A stretch of DNA of 64,000 nucleotides, from assembly GCA_947476745.1 (NCBI GenBank), contig CANJRG010000009.1:62001-126000 (forward strand), in the 5' to 3' direction. The notes below the pieces were generated by a model. It did no database searches. It was not told where the DNA came from and saw only the letters and a program-made list of their open reading frames with translations. Numbering within the stretch: position 1 is the first letter of the stretch; every line of letters starts with the position of its first letter. This DNA comes from Acidimicrobiia bacterium (GTDB lineage: Bacteria; Actinomycetota; Acidimicrobiia; Acidimicrobiales; CAIXPF01). Positions 10,444 through 21,148 of the stretch are shown piece by piece. A program made the translations under genes and the position numbers.

Positions 10444-10444
<1 letters not shown>
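7841..10444 (-). CDS. gyrA: DNA gyrase subunit A
   Basis: An 867-residue GyrA, the breakage-reunion subunit of DNA gyrase. The catalytic tyrosine is Y143 in AARYTECRL; the quinolone-resistance region reads [11 protein letters not shown], keeping the Ser (S105) and Asp (D109) positions linked with drug sensitivity in other species. The GyrA box appears as QGRGGRG and the six-bladed C-terminal domain is complete, ending with an acidic tail of about 40 residues. The ATG overlaps the gyrB stop as TGATG, indicating translational coupling. A 26-residue acidic N-terminal extension precedes the conserved start of the domain. Confidence 0.98.
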
Positions 10445-12668
<2,224 letters not shown>

Positions 12669-13046
12669 TCACCGGGTACGAACACGGATCACCAACCGTT
12701 CGAACCGCACCCCGGTCTCCTCCGCCAGACGATCGAGCAATCCGGCCTCGAGCCACCGCAACTGGGTAGCCCAGGCCGGGTCCTCGACGGCCACGACCAG
12801 GGTCGAACCGTCGCTGGCGACAGCGCGGGCATTGGCCGCGATGGTCGGGCCGACAAGTCGCTCCCAGTCCGCGATCACCCCGACCGCGCTGGTCTTGGGG
12901 CCCCAGCCGAGGTGCCGCACCAACTGTTCCAGCGAGGTTCCGATCGCCTGCGGCGGCGGCCCGATCGTTTCACCCTCCTCCTCACTCGCCCGACGTGGGA
13001 TCCGATGGGGTGACCGACGCCGCTGGGCCCGCTCCTCGTCGCTCAT
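12669..13046 (-). CDS. dciA: DciA / DUF721 family protein
   Basis: A 125-residue DUF721 protein with the characteristic KH-like core: VGVIADWERLVGPTIAANA, then LVVAVEDPAWATQLRWLEA and the terminal RFERLVIRVR. DciA is the loader or operator of the replicative helicase DnaB in bacteria lacking DnaC/DnaI, and dnaB is present in this window without a loader gene beside it. The ATG overlaps the recF stop by 4 nt (ATGA), so it is co-translated with recF. The N-terminal 35 residues are basic then acidic and look unstructured. Confidence 0.9.
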   Translation of the reverse strand: MSDEERAQRRRSPHRIPRRASEEEGETIGPPPQAIGTSLEQLVRHLGWGPKTSAVGVIADWERLVGPTIAANARAVASDGSTLVVAVEDPAWATQLRWLEAGLLDRLAEETGVRFERLVIRVRTR

Positions 13047-14131
13047 CCGGCCACCCGACGGATCTGTCCCTCGCCGATCTCATGGACGATGTCGGCCACG
13101 GCCGTGCGTGGCAGCCGGTCGGCCGAACTCAAAACGGTCTGCCCTACCGGGAGGTTGGCGATAAGCGCATCGCATCGTTGCGGATCGAGCTCGGAGAACA
13201 CGTCGTCGAGCAGGAGCAGCGGTGGCCGGCCGATCCGCTCGGTGAGTAGACGATGGCCACCCAACTTGAGGGCCAAGGCGAAGCTGCGCTGCTCACCCTG
13301 GGATCCGTGGGTACGTGCCGCGCTGCCCCGTAACAACAGCTCCAACTCGTCGCGGTGGGGTCCCGCCGTGGTCACCCCACGGCGCACGTCCTCCTTTCGG
13401 TTCTGGACTAGGGCGGACGCTGCGGTTCCCGGCGTGATCGTCGGCCGGTACCGGATCTCGACGGTCACGTCCGCGCCGGCCAACGCCCGGTAGGCCGCCG
13501 CCACCTCCGGTTCGAGCGCCGTCACCGCGTCGAAGCGAGCCTGCATCACCGCCTCCGCCGCCGGCGCCATCTTGGCGTCCCAGACGTCGAGGGTGAGGGC
13601 GGCGCCGTCATCGAGGCGTCCGGAACACTGCTTGAGCAGGGCATTTCGTTGACGAAGCACGCGATCAAATGTGTTCAGCAGCCCGTCAGCTCGCGGATCG
13701 AGGGCCACGATCAGCTCGTCGAGCAGCGTCCTGCGGAGCTGGGGGCCCTCTTTCACAATGGCGAGATCGTCAGGGGCGAACACCGTGACCTGCAACACGC
13801 CTAAGGCCTCCCGCGGGCGGTTGAGAGGCTGTCCGTTCAGTTGGAGCCGGTTTCGACCGGCCCGGTTGATCTCGGCCTCGAGCAGCACCTCGCGGTCACC
13901 GCGGCGCAAGCCGTCGGCCCGGAGGTGCGCCGACGGTTGATCGTCACGGATCATGACCTCGGTGGTCGGTGCCCGGAACGACCGAAACGTCGCCAGGTAG
14001 GCAATAGCTTCGAGGACATTGGTCTTGCCCTGCCCGTTGCGGCCCACCAACGCCGTCAGGCCCGGGGCGAAGTCCAGCTCCGCGTGCTCGTAGCTTCGGA
14101 ACTGGTGCAGGCTCAGCCGCTGTAGGTGCAC
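13043..14131 (-). CDS. recF: DNA replication and repair protein RecF
   Basis: A 362-residue SMC-like ATPase. Walker A is GRNGQGKTN near the N-terminus, the ABC signature appears as TAGPHRDE plus SQGEQRSFALALKL, and Walker B is LLLLDDVFSELD. RecF loads RecA at single-stranded gaps with RecO and RecR. The start is GTG at 14131 (HLQRLSLHQFRSYEHAELDF follows); it lies 52 nt after dnaN on the same strand. The usual dnaN-recF order is retained. Confidence 0.96.
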   Translation of the reverse strand: MHLQRLSLHQFRSYEHAELDFAPGLTALVGRNGQGKTNVLEAIAYLATFRSFRAPTTEVMIRDDQPSAHLRADGLRRGDREVLLEAEINRAGRNRLQLNGQPLNRPREALGVLQVTVFAPDDLAIVKEGPQLRRTLLDELIVALDPRADGLLNTFDRVLRQRNALLKQCSGRLDDGAALTLDVWDAKMAPAAEAVMQARFDAVTALEPEVAAAYRALAGADVTVEIRYRPTITPGTAASALVQNRKEDVRRGVTTAGPHRDELELLLRGSAARTHGSQGEQRSFALALKLGGHRLLTERIGRPPLLLLDDVFSELDPQRCDALIANLPVGQTVLSSADRLPRTAVADIVHEIGEGQIRRVAG

Positions 14132-14183
14132 GGTTCGCCACGTCCCTTGGCCATCACGCTCCCTACCGACCCCTGGCCGGCAT

Positions 14184-15278
14184 TCAGGAGACTCGGACCG
14201 GCATCAGCAGGTAGAAGAAGTCCTCGTTGCCGACACCGCGCAGCACCGCAGGGTTGCGCGCATCAAGGCTTTCCAGCACGACCTCGTCGGCGCTGATCGC
14301 CTCGAGCCCGGCCATCAGGTAGTCCGGGTTGAATGCCACGGTCAGCTCGGCACCGACGTAGCTCGCATCAACCGACTCGTGGGCCTGGCCGACGTCTTGC
14401 GTCATGGCCAGCAATTCGAGGCAATCGGCCTTCTGGACCAGCCGAATCGGCGTGGACTCACGGGCCAGGAGACGAACCCGGCGGACGGCGTCCAACAGCA
14501 CCTCGCGGCCGACCGTGAGCCGGTTGGGATGATTCCGCGGGATCAGGGTCCGGTAGTTCGGGAAGGAACCTTCGATCAGACGCGTGGTCAACCGACTCCG
14601 GCCACACTCGAAGGAGGCCTCCCGTTCCCCCAGGCGCAGATCGACGGTGCCGGCACCGGTCAACAACCGGGTCAGCTCCGCCAGCGCCCGCGATGGCAAC
14701 AGCACCTCCTGGCCTTCGGCCAGCACCGGAGCATCCACCAGGTCGCGAACAGCCAGGCGATACGAGTCCGTGGCCACCAGACGCAATCCGCCCGCTTCCG
14801 CTGCCATGTGGACCCCGGTCAACACCGGCCTCGAATCATCTGACGACGCCGCAGGCACAACCTGTCGCAGAGCCTGCGCGAGTGACCTGGCATCGACGGA
14901 AAGCGCCACGACGTCGATGGCAGGCGAACGTGGGAAGTCGTCCGCCGGGATCAAACGAAGCGTGAAGTTCGACCGGCCCGAGCTCACTTGGGCCTGATCG
15001 TCGATGATCTCGACCACCACCGCTCCGGCATCGAGCGCACGCACGATGTCCACGAAGAGCCGCGCCGGAATGACCGCGACACCGTCGTGGATTCCTGCAA
15101 CTTCGACTTCGACCGAGATGGACAGCTCGAGATCGGTGGCACTCAGACGGAGGAGATCTCCGACGAGCTCGGTGCGGATGCCCGAGAGCACCGGAAGGGC
15201 ACCGCCCCGTGAATTCACCGCTCGACCGGCCGTGGCCAACGCGTCGACGAGAACGTCCCGTTCGCATCGGAACTTCAT
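14184..15278 (-). CDS. dnaN: DNA polymerase III beta sliding clamp
   Basis: A 364-residue sliding clamp with its three topologically equal domains: N-terminal MKFRCERDVLVDALATAGRA, a central segment containing VLTGVHMAAEAGGLRLVATD, and the C-terminal YLLMPVRVS ending, which belongs to the clamp surface that binds polymerase and other partners. The ATG at 15278 is preceded by AAGGGA. It is first in the minus-strand series dnaN-recF-dciA and borders oriC. Confidence 0.97.
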   Translation of the reverse strand: MKFRCERDVLVDALATAGRAVNSRGGALPVLSGIRTELVGDLLRLSATDLELSISVEVEVAGIHDGVAVIPARLFVDIVRALDAGAVVVEIIDDQAQVSSGRSNFTLRLIPADDFPRSPAIDVVALSVDARSLAQALRQVVPAASSDDSRPVLTGVHMAAEAGGLRLVATDSYRLAVRDLVDAPVLAEGQEVLLPSRALAELTRLLTGAGTVDLRLGEREASFECGRSRLTTRLIEGSFPNYRTLIPRNHPNRLTVGREVLLDAVRRVRLLARESTPIRLVQKADCLELLAMTQDVGQAHESVDASYVGAELTVAFNPDYLMAGLEAISADEVVLESLDARNPAVLRGVGNEDFFYLLMPVRVS

Positions 15279-15573
15279 CCCGCTGTCCCTTCCCGATTCA
15301 GATAAGGGAATCGATGTGTATACGGATAGTCCTTGTAATAAGGCCTGGGGATTGTGGACAACCGATGATTTCCCCAGGTCAGATGCGGTTTGATTGTGCG
15401 ACGGTCATCCACCGTCATACACAGGCCGACGGGTTGTCCCTGTGGGCGCTGTGGATGGTCCGAACGTCGTCCACGGCGCGTCCCCAAGTTCGGGGAGAGG
15501 TTATCCACAGAAAGAACCACAACATGTGGGTGGGACTCGTGCCACGAAGCGTGGTGGGAGGCTAGGGACTGGG
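15279..15573. other. oriC: oriC: replication origin in the dnaA-dnaN gap
   Basis: The 295-nt non-coding gap between dnaA and dnaN holds one perfect DnaA box TTATCCACA at 15501-15509 (plus), one TTGTCCACA on the minus strand (15353-15361) and near-matches at 15405-15413 (TCATCCACC) and 15450-15458 (minus, CCATCCACA). The stretch 15294-15344 is clearly more AT-rich than its surroundings and is the best candidate for the unwinding element. Gene orientation switches on the dnaA side (rpmH is divergent), consistent with a bidirectional origin. No biochemical proof is possible from sequence alone. Confidence 0.85.
15501..15509 (+). promoter_or_regulatory. DnaA box in oriC
   Basis: Exact TTATCCACA, the strong-affinity DnaA box consensus, in the dnaA-proximal part of the origin gap. 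Confidence 0.85.
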
Positions 15574-16974
15574 TCATCGTCCCCCGCCGTCACGGAGCGC
15601 GGTGATGAGTTCGGTCACCTGGTCGTAGGTCTGGCGACGCTCCTGCATCTGGGTGCTGATCTTGTCCACGGCATGGATGACGGTCGTGTGATCGCGGCCG
15701 CCGAACTCGCGGGCGATGGCGGGATAGGACAGATCGGTCAGCATGCGCATGACGTACATCGCCACCTGACGGGCCCCCACGAGCGGCCGTCGCCGGCTCT
15801 TGCCCTTGATCTCTTCGAGGGAGAAAGCAAAGCGGGTGCAGGTCATCTCCAGGATGAGATCGGGGGTGATGATCCGGGGCCCCTTGTCCCGGAGCGAGTC
15901 CGCGAGTACCCGCTCGGCCAACTCCGCCGACAACGGCTCGCGGTTGAGGCTGGCGTACGCCGCGACGCGGATCAATGCGCCCTCGAGTTCACGGATGTTG
16001 TTGGTGATGTTGGAGGCGATGAACTCGAGCACGTCAGGGTTGATCGGCCCGGCCGCCTGCTCGGCCTTCTTGCGCAGGATCGCCAACCGGGTCTCGAGAT
16101 CGGGGGGCTGGATGTCGGTGATCAGCCCCATCTTGAACCGGCTCCGTAGCCGATCTTCGAGCGTTGAGATCGCATCAGGCGGTCGATCGGAGCTCAGCAC
16201 GATCTGACGGTTGGCCTCGTAGAGCTCATTGAAGGTGTGGAAGAACTCCTCCTGGAGTCCTTCCTTGCCCTCCATGAACTGGATGTCGTCGACGAGCAGG
16301 ACGTCCATCTCTCGGTAGTGACGCTTGAACTCCTGGGGGGTACCGGAGCGGATGGCGTCGACGTACTGGTTCAGGAAGGTCTCGGTCGAGACGTAGCGGA
16401 CTCGGTAGTTCCGGTAGTTCTCCCGCACGTAGTGGGCGATGGCTTGCAACAGGTGGGTCTTGCCGAGTCCCGCGTCGCCGTAGATGAAAAGCGGGTTGTA
16501 GAAGCGGGCGGGTAGTTCGGCCACCGAAAGGGCCGCAGCCTGGGCGAATCGATTCGAGCTGCCGGTGACGAACGCCTCGAAGGTGTATCGGGGATTGACC
16601 CCGTCGTCACCTGCGCCGCGCTCGGCGGCCGGCTCGCGAACCGACGGTGCTGGCTGGGGTGCGCTGCGAGTGCCCACCCATGTCCCGACCGGGGTGTGGT
16701 CATGTGGTTCGACGGGATCGGGGTTCGCCTGGCTGACCTGGACGACGATCTCGACGCCGGGCCAGCCCGAGGTGTTGAGCGCGTCGTTCACGAGTGACCG
16801 GAATCGACCCTCGAAGCGCTCCTTGACGAGCGAGTTCGGTACCCCGAGACGGAGGTGACGGCCATCGAAGTCGAGTGGAGTCACCAGGTTGAACGTGGTT
16901 TGCCAGACTGCTTCGGAGACCTCGTTGCGCAGCGAGGCGGCCGAGGCATCCCACAGGGCACGAGCTTCGGTCAT
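15574..16974 (-). CDS. dnaA: chromosomal replication initiator protein DnaA
   Basis: A 466-residue DnaA when started at the ATG at 16974 (MTEARALWDASAASLR), which has GAGG 7 nt upstream; longer readings to 17142 add a poor, unconserved extension. Domain I is followed by a roughly 50-residue Pro-rich linker (domain II), then the AAA+ domain with Walker A GDAGLGKTH and Walker B LLVDDIQF, and domain IV with the DnaA-box-binding helix-turn-helix GGRDHTTVIHAVDKI. It initiates replication at the adjacent oriC. It is transcribed away from rpmH, across a 385-nt gap. Confidence 0.97.
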   Translation of the reverse strand: MTEARALWDASAASLRNEVSEAVWQTTFNLVTPLDFDGRHLRLGVPNSLVKERFEGRFRSLVNDALNTSGWPGVEIVVQVSQANPDPVEPHDHTPVGTWVGTRSAPQPAPSVREPAAERGAGDDGVNPRYTFEAFVTGSSNRFAQAAALSVAELPARFYNPLFIYGDAGLGKTHLLQAIAHYVRENYRNYRVRYVSTETFLNQYVDAIRSGTPQEFKRHYREMDVLLVDDIQFMEGKEGLQEEFFHTFNELYEANRQIVLSSDRPPDAISTLEDRLRSRFKMGLITDIQPPDLETRLAILRKKAEQAAGPINPDVLEFIASNITNNIRELEGALIRVAAYASLNREPLSAELAERVLADSLRDKGPRIITPDLILEMTCTRFAFSLEEIKGKSRRRPLVGARQVAMYVMRMLTDLSYPAIAREFGGRDHTTVIHAVDKISTQMQERRQTYDQVTELITALRDGGGR

Positions 16975-17359
16975 CGTGACGCCTCGTTGTTCGAGTAGCT
17001 CGTGCTCGGCAAGGCGTTCTCCGCAGTCAGCTCGGTTCCACAGGGCCACCCACAGGTGTGGAGGAACAGCAAGTTGACCGTGCCCGGTCGGTTCCGCCTG
17101 TCGAGAGTTCCAGTGGCTCGCCCGTCGATCGATAGCTTGCACCGTTCGACCCGAGCGGCAGGCAAACTACCACCGCCTCTCCGGTTGTGCACGAGCGAGG
17201 TGGCTCCGGTTGCCGCACTGGACGGCGACACTCTAGGCTTACCCGTCGTAAGTTGCGCGCCTCCGGTGCGCGCACGTATTCCCTGGTCGGCGCTCTCCGG
17301 CGTCGGTGCATCGGCCTCGACGCCGAGTGGGTCCGGGGATCGAGAGGACGAGGCAGACC
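16975..17359. other. divergent rpmH-dnaA intergenic region
   Basis: About 385 nt with no gene. It must contain the dnaA promoter (minus) and the rpmH promoter (plus). A weak DnaA-box-like TTGTGCACG occurs near 17185, so DnaA autoregulation is conceivable. A longer in-frame extension of dnaA into this region exists but is not conserved-looking. Confidence 0.5.
17210..17239 (+). promoter_or_regulatory. candidate rpmH promoter
   Basis: TTGCCG (17210-17215) and TAGGCT (17234-17239) are separated by 18 nt, a plausible sigma-70-type -35/-10 pair about 120 nt before rpmH. Confidence 0.4.
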
Positions 17360-17494
17360 ATGAAGAGGACCTTCCAGCCCAACAATCGTCGTCGGGCGAA
17401 GAAGCACGGCTTCCGCATCCGGATGGCGACCCGATCGGGCCGTGCGGTCCTCCGGGCGCGTCGTCGCCAGGGCCGCGCTCGTCTGTCGGCTTGA
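17360..17494 (+). CDS. rpmH: 50S ribosomal protein L34
   Basis: A 44-residue, strongly basic protein beginning [19 protein letters not shown] and ending RQGRARLSA: the complete L34 signature and standard length. GAGG occurs just upstream of the ATG. It heads the plus-strand series rpmH-rnpA-yidD-yidC-jag-rsmG. Confidence 0.97.
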   Translation: MKRTFQPNNRRRAKKHGFRIRMATRSGRAVLRARRRQGRARLSA

Positions 17495-17841
17495 TCGACG
17501 GGATCCGGGACCGGGCGACTTTCGCCGGCTTCGGGCGGGGGCATCGTGCCTCCTGTGGACCACTGCGCCTGCGTTTTGTCCGGTCCGTCGGCACCTCTGC
17601 CCAGAGCGGACATGCAAGAGTGGCCTATGCGATCAACCGCAAGGTCGGCTCGGCAGTCGTCAGGAACCGGATTCGCCGACGGTTGCGAGCTGCGCTCGTT
17701 GAACTCGACCGTGTCGGTCCTGAGGCACTCCCGAATGGCGCCTACTTGTTCTCGGCGGCGGCCGGCATCGCCGAGCTGCCCTTCTCCGAGGTTGAGCGCC
17801 TCGTTGCCTGCGTGGTCGAGCAGGCCTGTGGTCGTGGGTGA
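17491..17841 (+). CDS. rnpA: ribonuclease P protein component
   Basis: About 116 residues with the RNase P protein signature [19 protein letters not shown], the RNA-binding arginine-rich helix. It assists the RNA subunit in tRNA 5' maturation. The only in-frame start near rpmH is TTG at 17491, which overlaps the rpmH stop (TTGA); this would couple translation of L34 and RnpA. The N-terminus ([20 protein letters not shown]) is plausible for the family. Start is inferred, the rest is secure. Confidence 0.9.
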   Translation: MIDGIRDRATFAGFGRGHRASCGPLRLRFVRSVGTSAQSGHARVAYAINRKVGSAVVRNRIRRRLRAALVELDRVGPEALPNGAYLFSAAAGIAELPFSEVERLVACVVEQACGRG

Positions 17842-18085
17842 ACCGACGCCACGGCCTTCCCTGGTCGCCCGAGCTCTGATCGGTCTGGTGGAGGGATATC
17901 AGACGGTGTTCTCCTGGCGACCGTCCCCGTGTCGGTATGTCCCTTCCTGCTCGTCCTACATGCTCGAAGCGCTTGAGGTGCACGGCACCATGCGGGGAGG
18001 ATGGCTCGGCACCCGCCGGCTTCTCCGTTGTCATCCTTGGGGGCCTCACGGCGAGGACCCTGTTCCCAAGCGGAAGGTTCGCTAG
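17834..18085 (+). CDS. yidD: membrane protein insertion efficiency factor YidD
   Basis: About 83 residues with the YidD motifs [20 protein letters not shown], then [17 protein letters not shown] and DPVP. It helps YidC-dependent insertion of membrane proteins. The start is GTG at 17834 (or GTG 17828), overlapping the rnpA stop, and the stop at 18083-18085 abuts the yidC ATG, so the three genes are tightly coupled. Confidence 0.93.
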   Translation: MGEPTPRPSLVARALIGLVEGYQTVFSWRPSPCRYVPSCSSYMLEALEVHGTMRGGWLGTRRLLRCHPWGPHGEDPVPKRKVR

Positions 18086-19147
18086 ATGTTCAACGGCTTG
18101 TTCGAAGGGTTGGCCTGGGTTCTGGCCTTCTTTTTCGACCTCACCCATTCCTATGGGTTGTCCATCATCCTGCTGACCATCACGGTGATGGCGGTGGTGA
18201 CTCCCCTGACGCTCAAGGGCACCAAATCAATGATGGCGATGCAGCGGCTGCAGCCGGAGATGCGCCGTCTCCAGCAGGAGTACCGGGACGACCGGCAGAA
18301 ACTCAACGAGGAGATGCTCAAGTTCTACAAGGAGAACGACATCAACCCGATGGGTAGCTGTTTACCGCTGCTCATCCAGATGCCGATCTTCCTGGTGCTC
18401 TTCCGGGTGGTCAAGGGCCTCACCCACCTCGGTCCCGACGGCACCTTCGATCCGCTTTACCTCTCCCCCAGCACGGCGCTTTACCGGTCACTCAAGGGTT
18501 CCACCCAGATGATGTTCTTGGGTCTCGACCTCGAGAAGACGCCCCTGAACGTGCTGAAGACCGAGGGTTTCATCCACGCCCTTCCCTATCTGGTGCTGAT
18601 CGGGCTCTGGGTGAGCACGTCTTACCTTCAGCAACGCCAGGTGTCGGGCCGCAACCCGGAATCGATGAACCCCCAGCAGCGGATGATGATGCGGGTCATT
18701 CCCATCTTCTCGCTGACCGCAGTGATGTTCCCGGCGGCCCTGAGCATTTACTGGGTGACGTCGAACCTGTGTCGGGTGGCGACTCAGGGCTACATCTCAC
18801 AGAAGTATTACCAGATGGGTTGGCTCGGCTTCGGTGGTAAGCCGGCCGAAGGTGAGACCACGGTGATCGATGTCAAGGCCAAGCCGACCAAGGCTGTCGG
18901 TGATGGCAACAAGAACGCCGCGGCCAACAAGGACGGTGGACCGGCCAAGCCGGCGAGTGGCCGGGTCACCCCGGCAAAGGGCAAGTCCTCGAACACGAAG
19001 CACCCCGGCATGTCCCCAGGGCGACGGAAGAACTCCTCCCCAGCTAATGGTGACAACAAGCGCCGTCGGGTGCCGAATGGTCCCACCAGCGGGCCGGCTT
19101 CCCCCGTGGAGCAGCCCGGAACTTCGCGCAAGAAGTGGAGGTCATGA
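18086..19147 (+). CDS. yidC: membrane protein insertase YidC
   Basis: A 353-residue Oxa1/YidC-family insertase of the short, Gram-positive/actinobacterial type without the large periplasmic domain. Helices include YGLSIILLTITVMAVVTPLT, a cytoplasmic coiled-coil loop rich in Gln/Arg/Glu, SCLPLLIQMPIFLVLFRVV and further C-terminal helices. The C-terminal 90 residues are basic and Pro/Lys-rich, as expected for ribosome contact. Starts one base after the yidD stop. Confidence 0.95.
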   Translation: MFNGLFEGLAWVLAFFFDLTHSYGLSIILLTITVMAVVTPLTLKGTKSMMAMQRLQPEMRRLQQEYRDDRQKLNEEMLKFYKENDINPMGSCLPLLIQMPIFLVLFRVVKGLTHLGPDGTFDPLYLSPSTALYRSLKGSTQMMFLGLDLEKTPLNVLKTEGFIHALPYLVLIGLWVSTSYLQQRQVSGRNPESMNPQQRMMMRVIPIFSLTAVMFPAALSIYWVTSNLCRVATQGYISQKYYQMGWLGFGGKPAEGETTVIDVKAKPTKAVGDGNKNAAANKDGGPAKPASGRVTPAKGKSSNTKHPGMSPGRRKNSSPANGDNKRRRVPNGPTSGPASPVEQPGTSRKKWRS

Positions 19148-19150
19148 GTT

Positions 19151-20131
19151 ATGGAGTGGGTTGAAGTAACGGGCAAGACCTTGGCTGAGGCCAAGGACAA
19201 GGCACTCGACTATCTCGGTGTCGACGAGGCTCAAGCCGAGTTCGACGTGCTCGAGGAGCCGAGGGTTGGGCTGTTCCGACGGGTCAAAGGCGAGGCTCGG
19301 GTCAGGGCCCGGATCAAGCCGGCGCAACCGAGGCCGAAAGCCGAGCGGCGCGATCGCAAGCGCCGTAATTCCAGCGAGGGGGGCCGTGGCGAAGGTCGTT
19401 CCAACGACGCGACCGTTGGGGGTGAGAAGTCATCGGGAGAACGCGGTGACCGGAACGGAAAAGGCCGCACCCGGACACCCGCCGCCGAACGATCCACCCG
19501 TTCGAAACCCGGCGCGGATGCTGCGTCCGGGGAGACGTACCCCCGATCACCGGCATCGGTCTCTACCGGAAGTCACCCTGAACCATCCGCCGCTCCGAAC
19601 GAGCGAGCGAACCGAGAGGAACCGTTGAGCGCCATGTCCGAGGAAGACCGTAACGCCGCGCCCGCCGATGACGGACGTCAAACAGAGCATGCCGTCGAGT
19701 TCCTGACCGGTTTGGTCGAGGCATTCGGCCTCGAGGCGGCCGTGAGCTCGGCAACGGTGGACGAGAACTACGACGAGGTGCGTATCACCGGCAAGGATCT
19801 CGGGATTCTGATCGGGCCACGGGCCGGTGCCTTGGATTCAGTCCAGGAGCTCGCCCGGGTGGTGGCGCAGCGTCGTAGCGGTGGTCGAGGCGAGAGCCGA
19901 CTACGGGTGGACATCGCCGGGTATCGCCAGCGGCGCCGCGAGGCACTCGAGCGCTTTGCTCTGAAACTTGCCGAGGAGGTGCGCGAGTCGGGCCAGGTGA
20001 AGGCACTCGAGCCGATGAATTCGGCGGACCGCAAGGTCGTTCACGATGTGGTCGGCACCCTCGATGGGGTGTCGACGTTGTCCGAAGGCGAGGACCCCCG
20101 TCGTCGGGTGGTCATCGTCCCTAGTTCGTGA
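19151..20131 (+). CDS. jag: Jag / KhpB family RNA-binding protein
   Basis: A 326-residue protein with an N-terminal Jag_N domain (EVTGKTLAEAKDKALDYLGV), a highly charged unstructured linker of about 110 residues, a KH domain (RITGKDLGILIGPRAGALDS) and a terminal R3H domain (REALERFALKLAEEV to DRKVVHDVVGTLDGV). Homologues bind RNA and influence cell division and envelope synthesis. It sits 3 nt after yidC, the standard position. The linker is longer than in most homologues. Confidence 0.93.
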   Translation: MEWVEVTGKTLAEAKDKALDYLGVDEAQAEFDVLEEPRVGLFRRVKGEARVRARIKPAQPRPKAERRDRKRRNSSEGGRGEGRSNDATVGGEKSSGERGDRNGKGRTRTPAAERSTRSKPGADAASGETYPRSPASVSTGSHPEPSAAPNERANREEPLSAMSEEDRNAAPADDGRQTEHAVEFLTGLVEAFGLEAAVSSATVDENYDEVRITGKDLGILIGPRAGALDSVQELARVVAQRRSGGRGESRLRVDIAGYRQRRREALERFALKLAEEVRESGQVKALEPMNSADRKVVHDVVGTLDGVSTLSEGEDPRRRVVIVPSS

Positions 20132-20790
20132 GTGGGCAACCGTCGATGCTCGACCCTGCTGTCGAGCGGACCCTGATCGAGGTACTCGAGGAATCCCGAG
20201 CACTCGGCTTTCTCGGCCCTGCCCCGGTGCTCGGTCACATCGAGCATGCCCTCGACCTCGCACAACTCATCGGTTCATCTGTACCCGCCAGAGCCCTCGA
20301 CCTGGGCTCTGGCGGTGGTGTTCCTGGCCTGGTTCTACTCGTCGCACTCCCCCAGGTCCGCATGGTCCTTCTCGACGCGCAGCGACGACGTACGGCATTC
20401 CTGGAGCGTGCGATCATCCATCTCGGCCTCGAGGGTCGCGCAACGGTCGTCACGGCCCGGGCTGAGGCAGCCGGCCGGCAGGCCGAGCTTCGTCATGGTT
20501 TCGATCTCGTCGTTGCGCGATCGTTCGGACCGCCAGCGACCACGGCCGAGTGCGGTGCACCGTTTCTCCGTGTGGGTGGCCGACTCGTCGTGAGCGAGCC
20601 CCCGCTCGGGCCGGACCGTTGGCCTGCCACCGGGCTTGCCGAACTCGGCCTCGCCCCGGTCGAGGTGCATGGTGGACCGGGCGCCGTCTTCCACTACGCG
20701 GTGCTCGAAGCTCAGGACCGCTGCGATGAGCGGTTTCCCCGACGTGACGGCGTCCCGGCGAAGCGGCCTCTCTTCTCCCCTGAGGGCTGA
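20128..20790 (+). CDS. rsmG: 16S rRNA (guanine527-N7)-methyltransferase RsmG
   Basis: A 220-residue SAM-dependent methyltransferase with the motif RALDLGSGGGVPGLVLL and the downstream LLDAQRRRTAFLERAI typical of RsmG (GidB). Start GTG at 20128 overlaps the jag stop (GTGA). In other actinobacteria parA follows directly; here more than 2 kb of foreign-looking DNA intervenes. Confidence 0.92.
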   Translation: MSGQPSMLDPAVERTLIEVLEESRALGFLGPAPVLGHIEHALDLAQLIGSSVPARALDLGSGGGVPGLVLLVALPQVRMVLLDAQRRRTAFLERAIIHLGLEGRATVVTARAEAAGRQAELRHGFDLVVARSFGPPATTAECGAPFLRVGGRLVVSEPPLGPDRWPATGLAELGLAPVEVHGGPGAVFHYAVLEAQDRCDERFPRRDGVPAKRPLFSPEG

Positions 20791-21148
20791 CACTCTTGCC
20801 GCACTTTCGGCACGGTCTGATCCATGCCGGAGGACGGGTGCCCCGCGCCGTTCCGTCTCAGGTCGTCGCCTCCATGGGTTCGGCCTCGCGGCGCTCGCCC
20901 ACCACCGCCGGCAGTTGCCCTCCGACCCTGTTGTTGAACCCCTCCCCTGCGATAACACCCAGTTGGTCCGGAGGTCGAAGGGTCATGATGGGCCCTCGGG
21001 CTTCGAGCACGCTTGCCGACGCCCCTAGTCTCGATCCACCGATTCGGGGCGGGTGAGGTGATGCGCGTATCCGCCTGAAAGGTCTCCGGGCTTGGGACGA
21101 TGTTGGTTCCTACGCCGAGTCGTTCGACAGAACCAGGAGACACTTCCG
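20791..21148. other. intergenic region before the IS1380-like remnant
   Basis: About 358 nt without a credible gene. A short open frame at 20796-21056 has poor codon bias and no recognisable motif. The right end probably contains the left end of the transposable element, but no terminal inverted repeat could be matched because the other end is decayed. Confidence 0.4.

Noticed and set aside
20796-21056. 86-residue open frame between rsmG and the IS remnant
   Set aside because: No codon bias, no ribosome binding site and no recognisable sequence.
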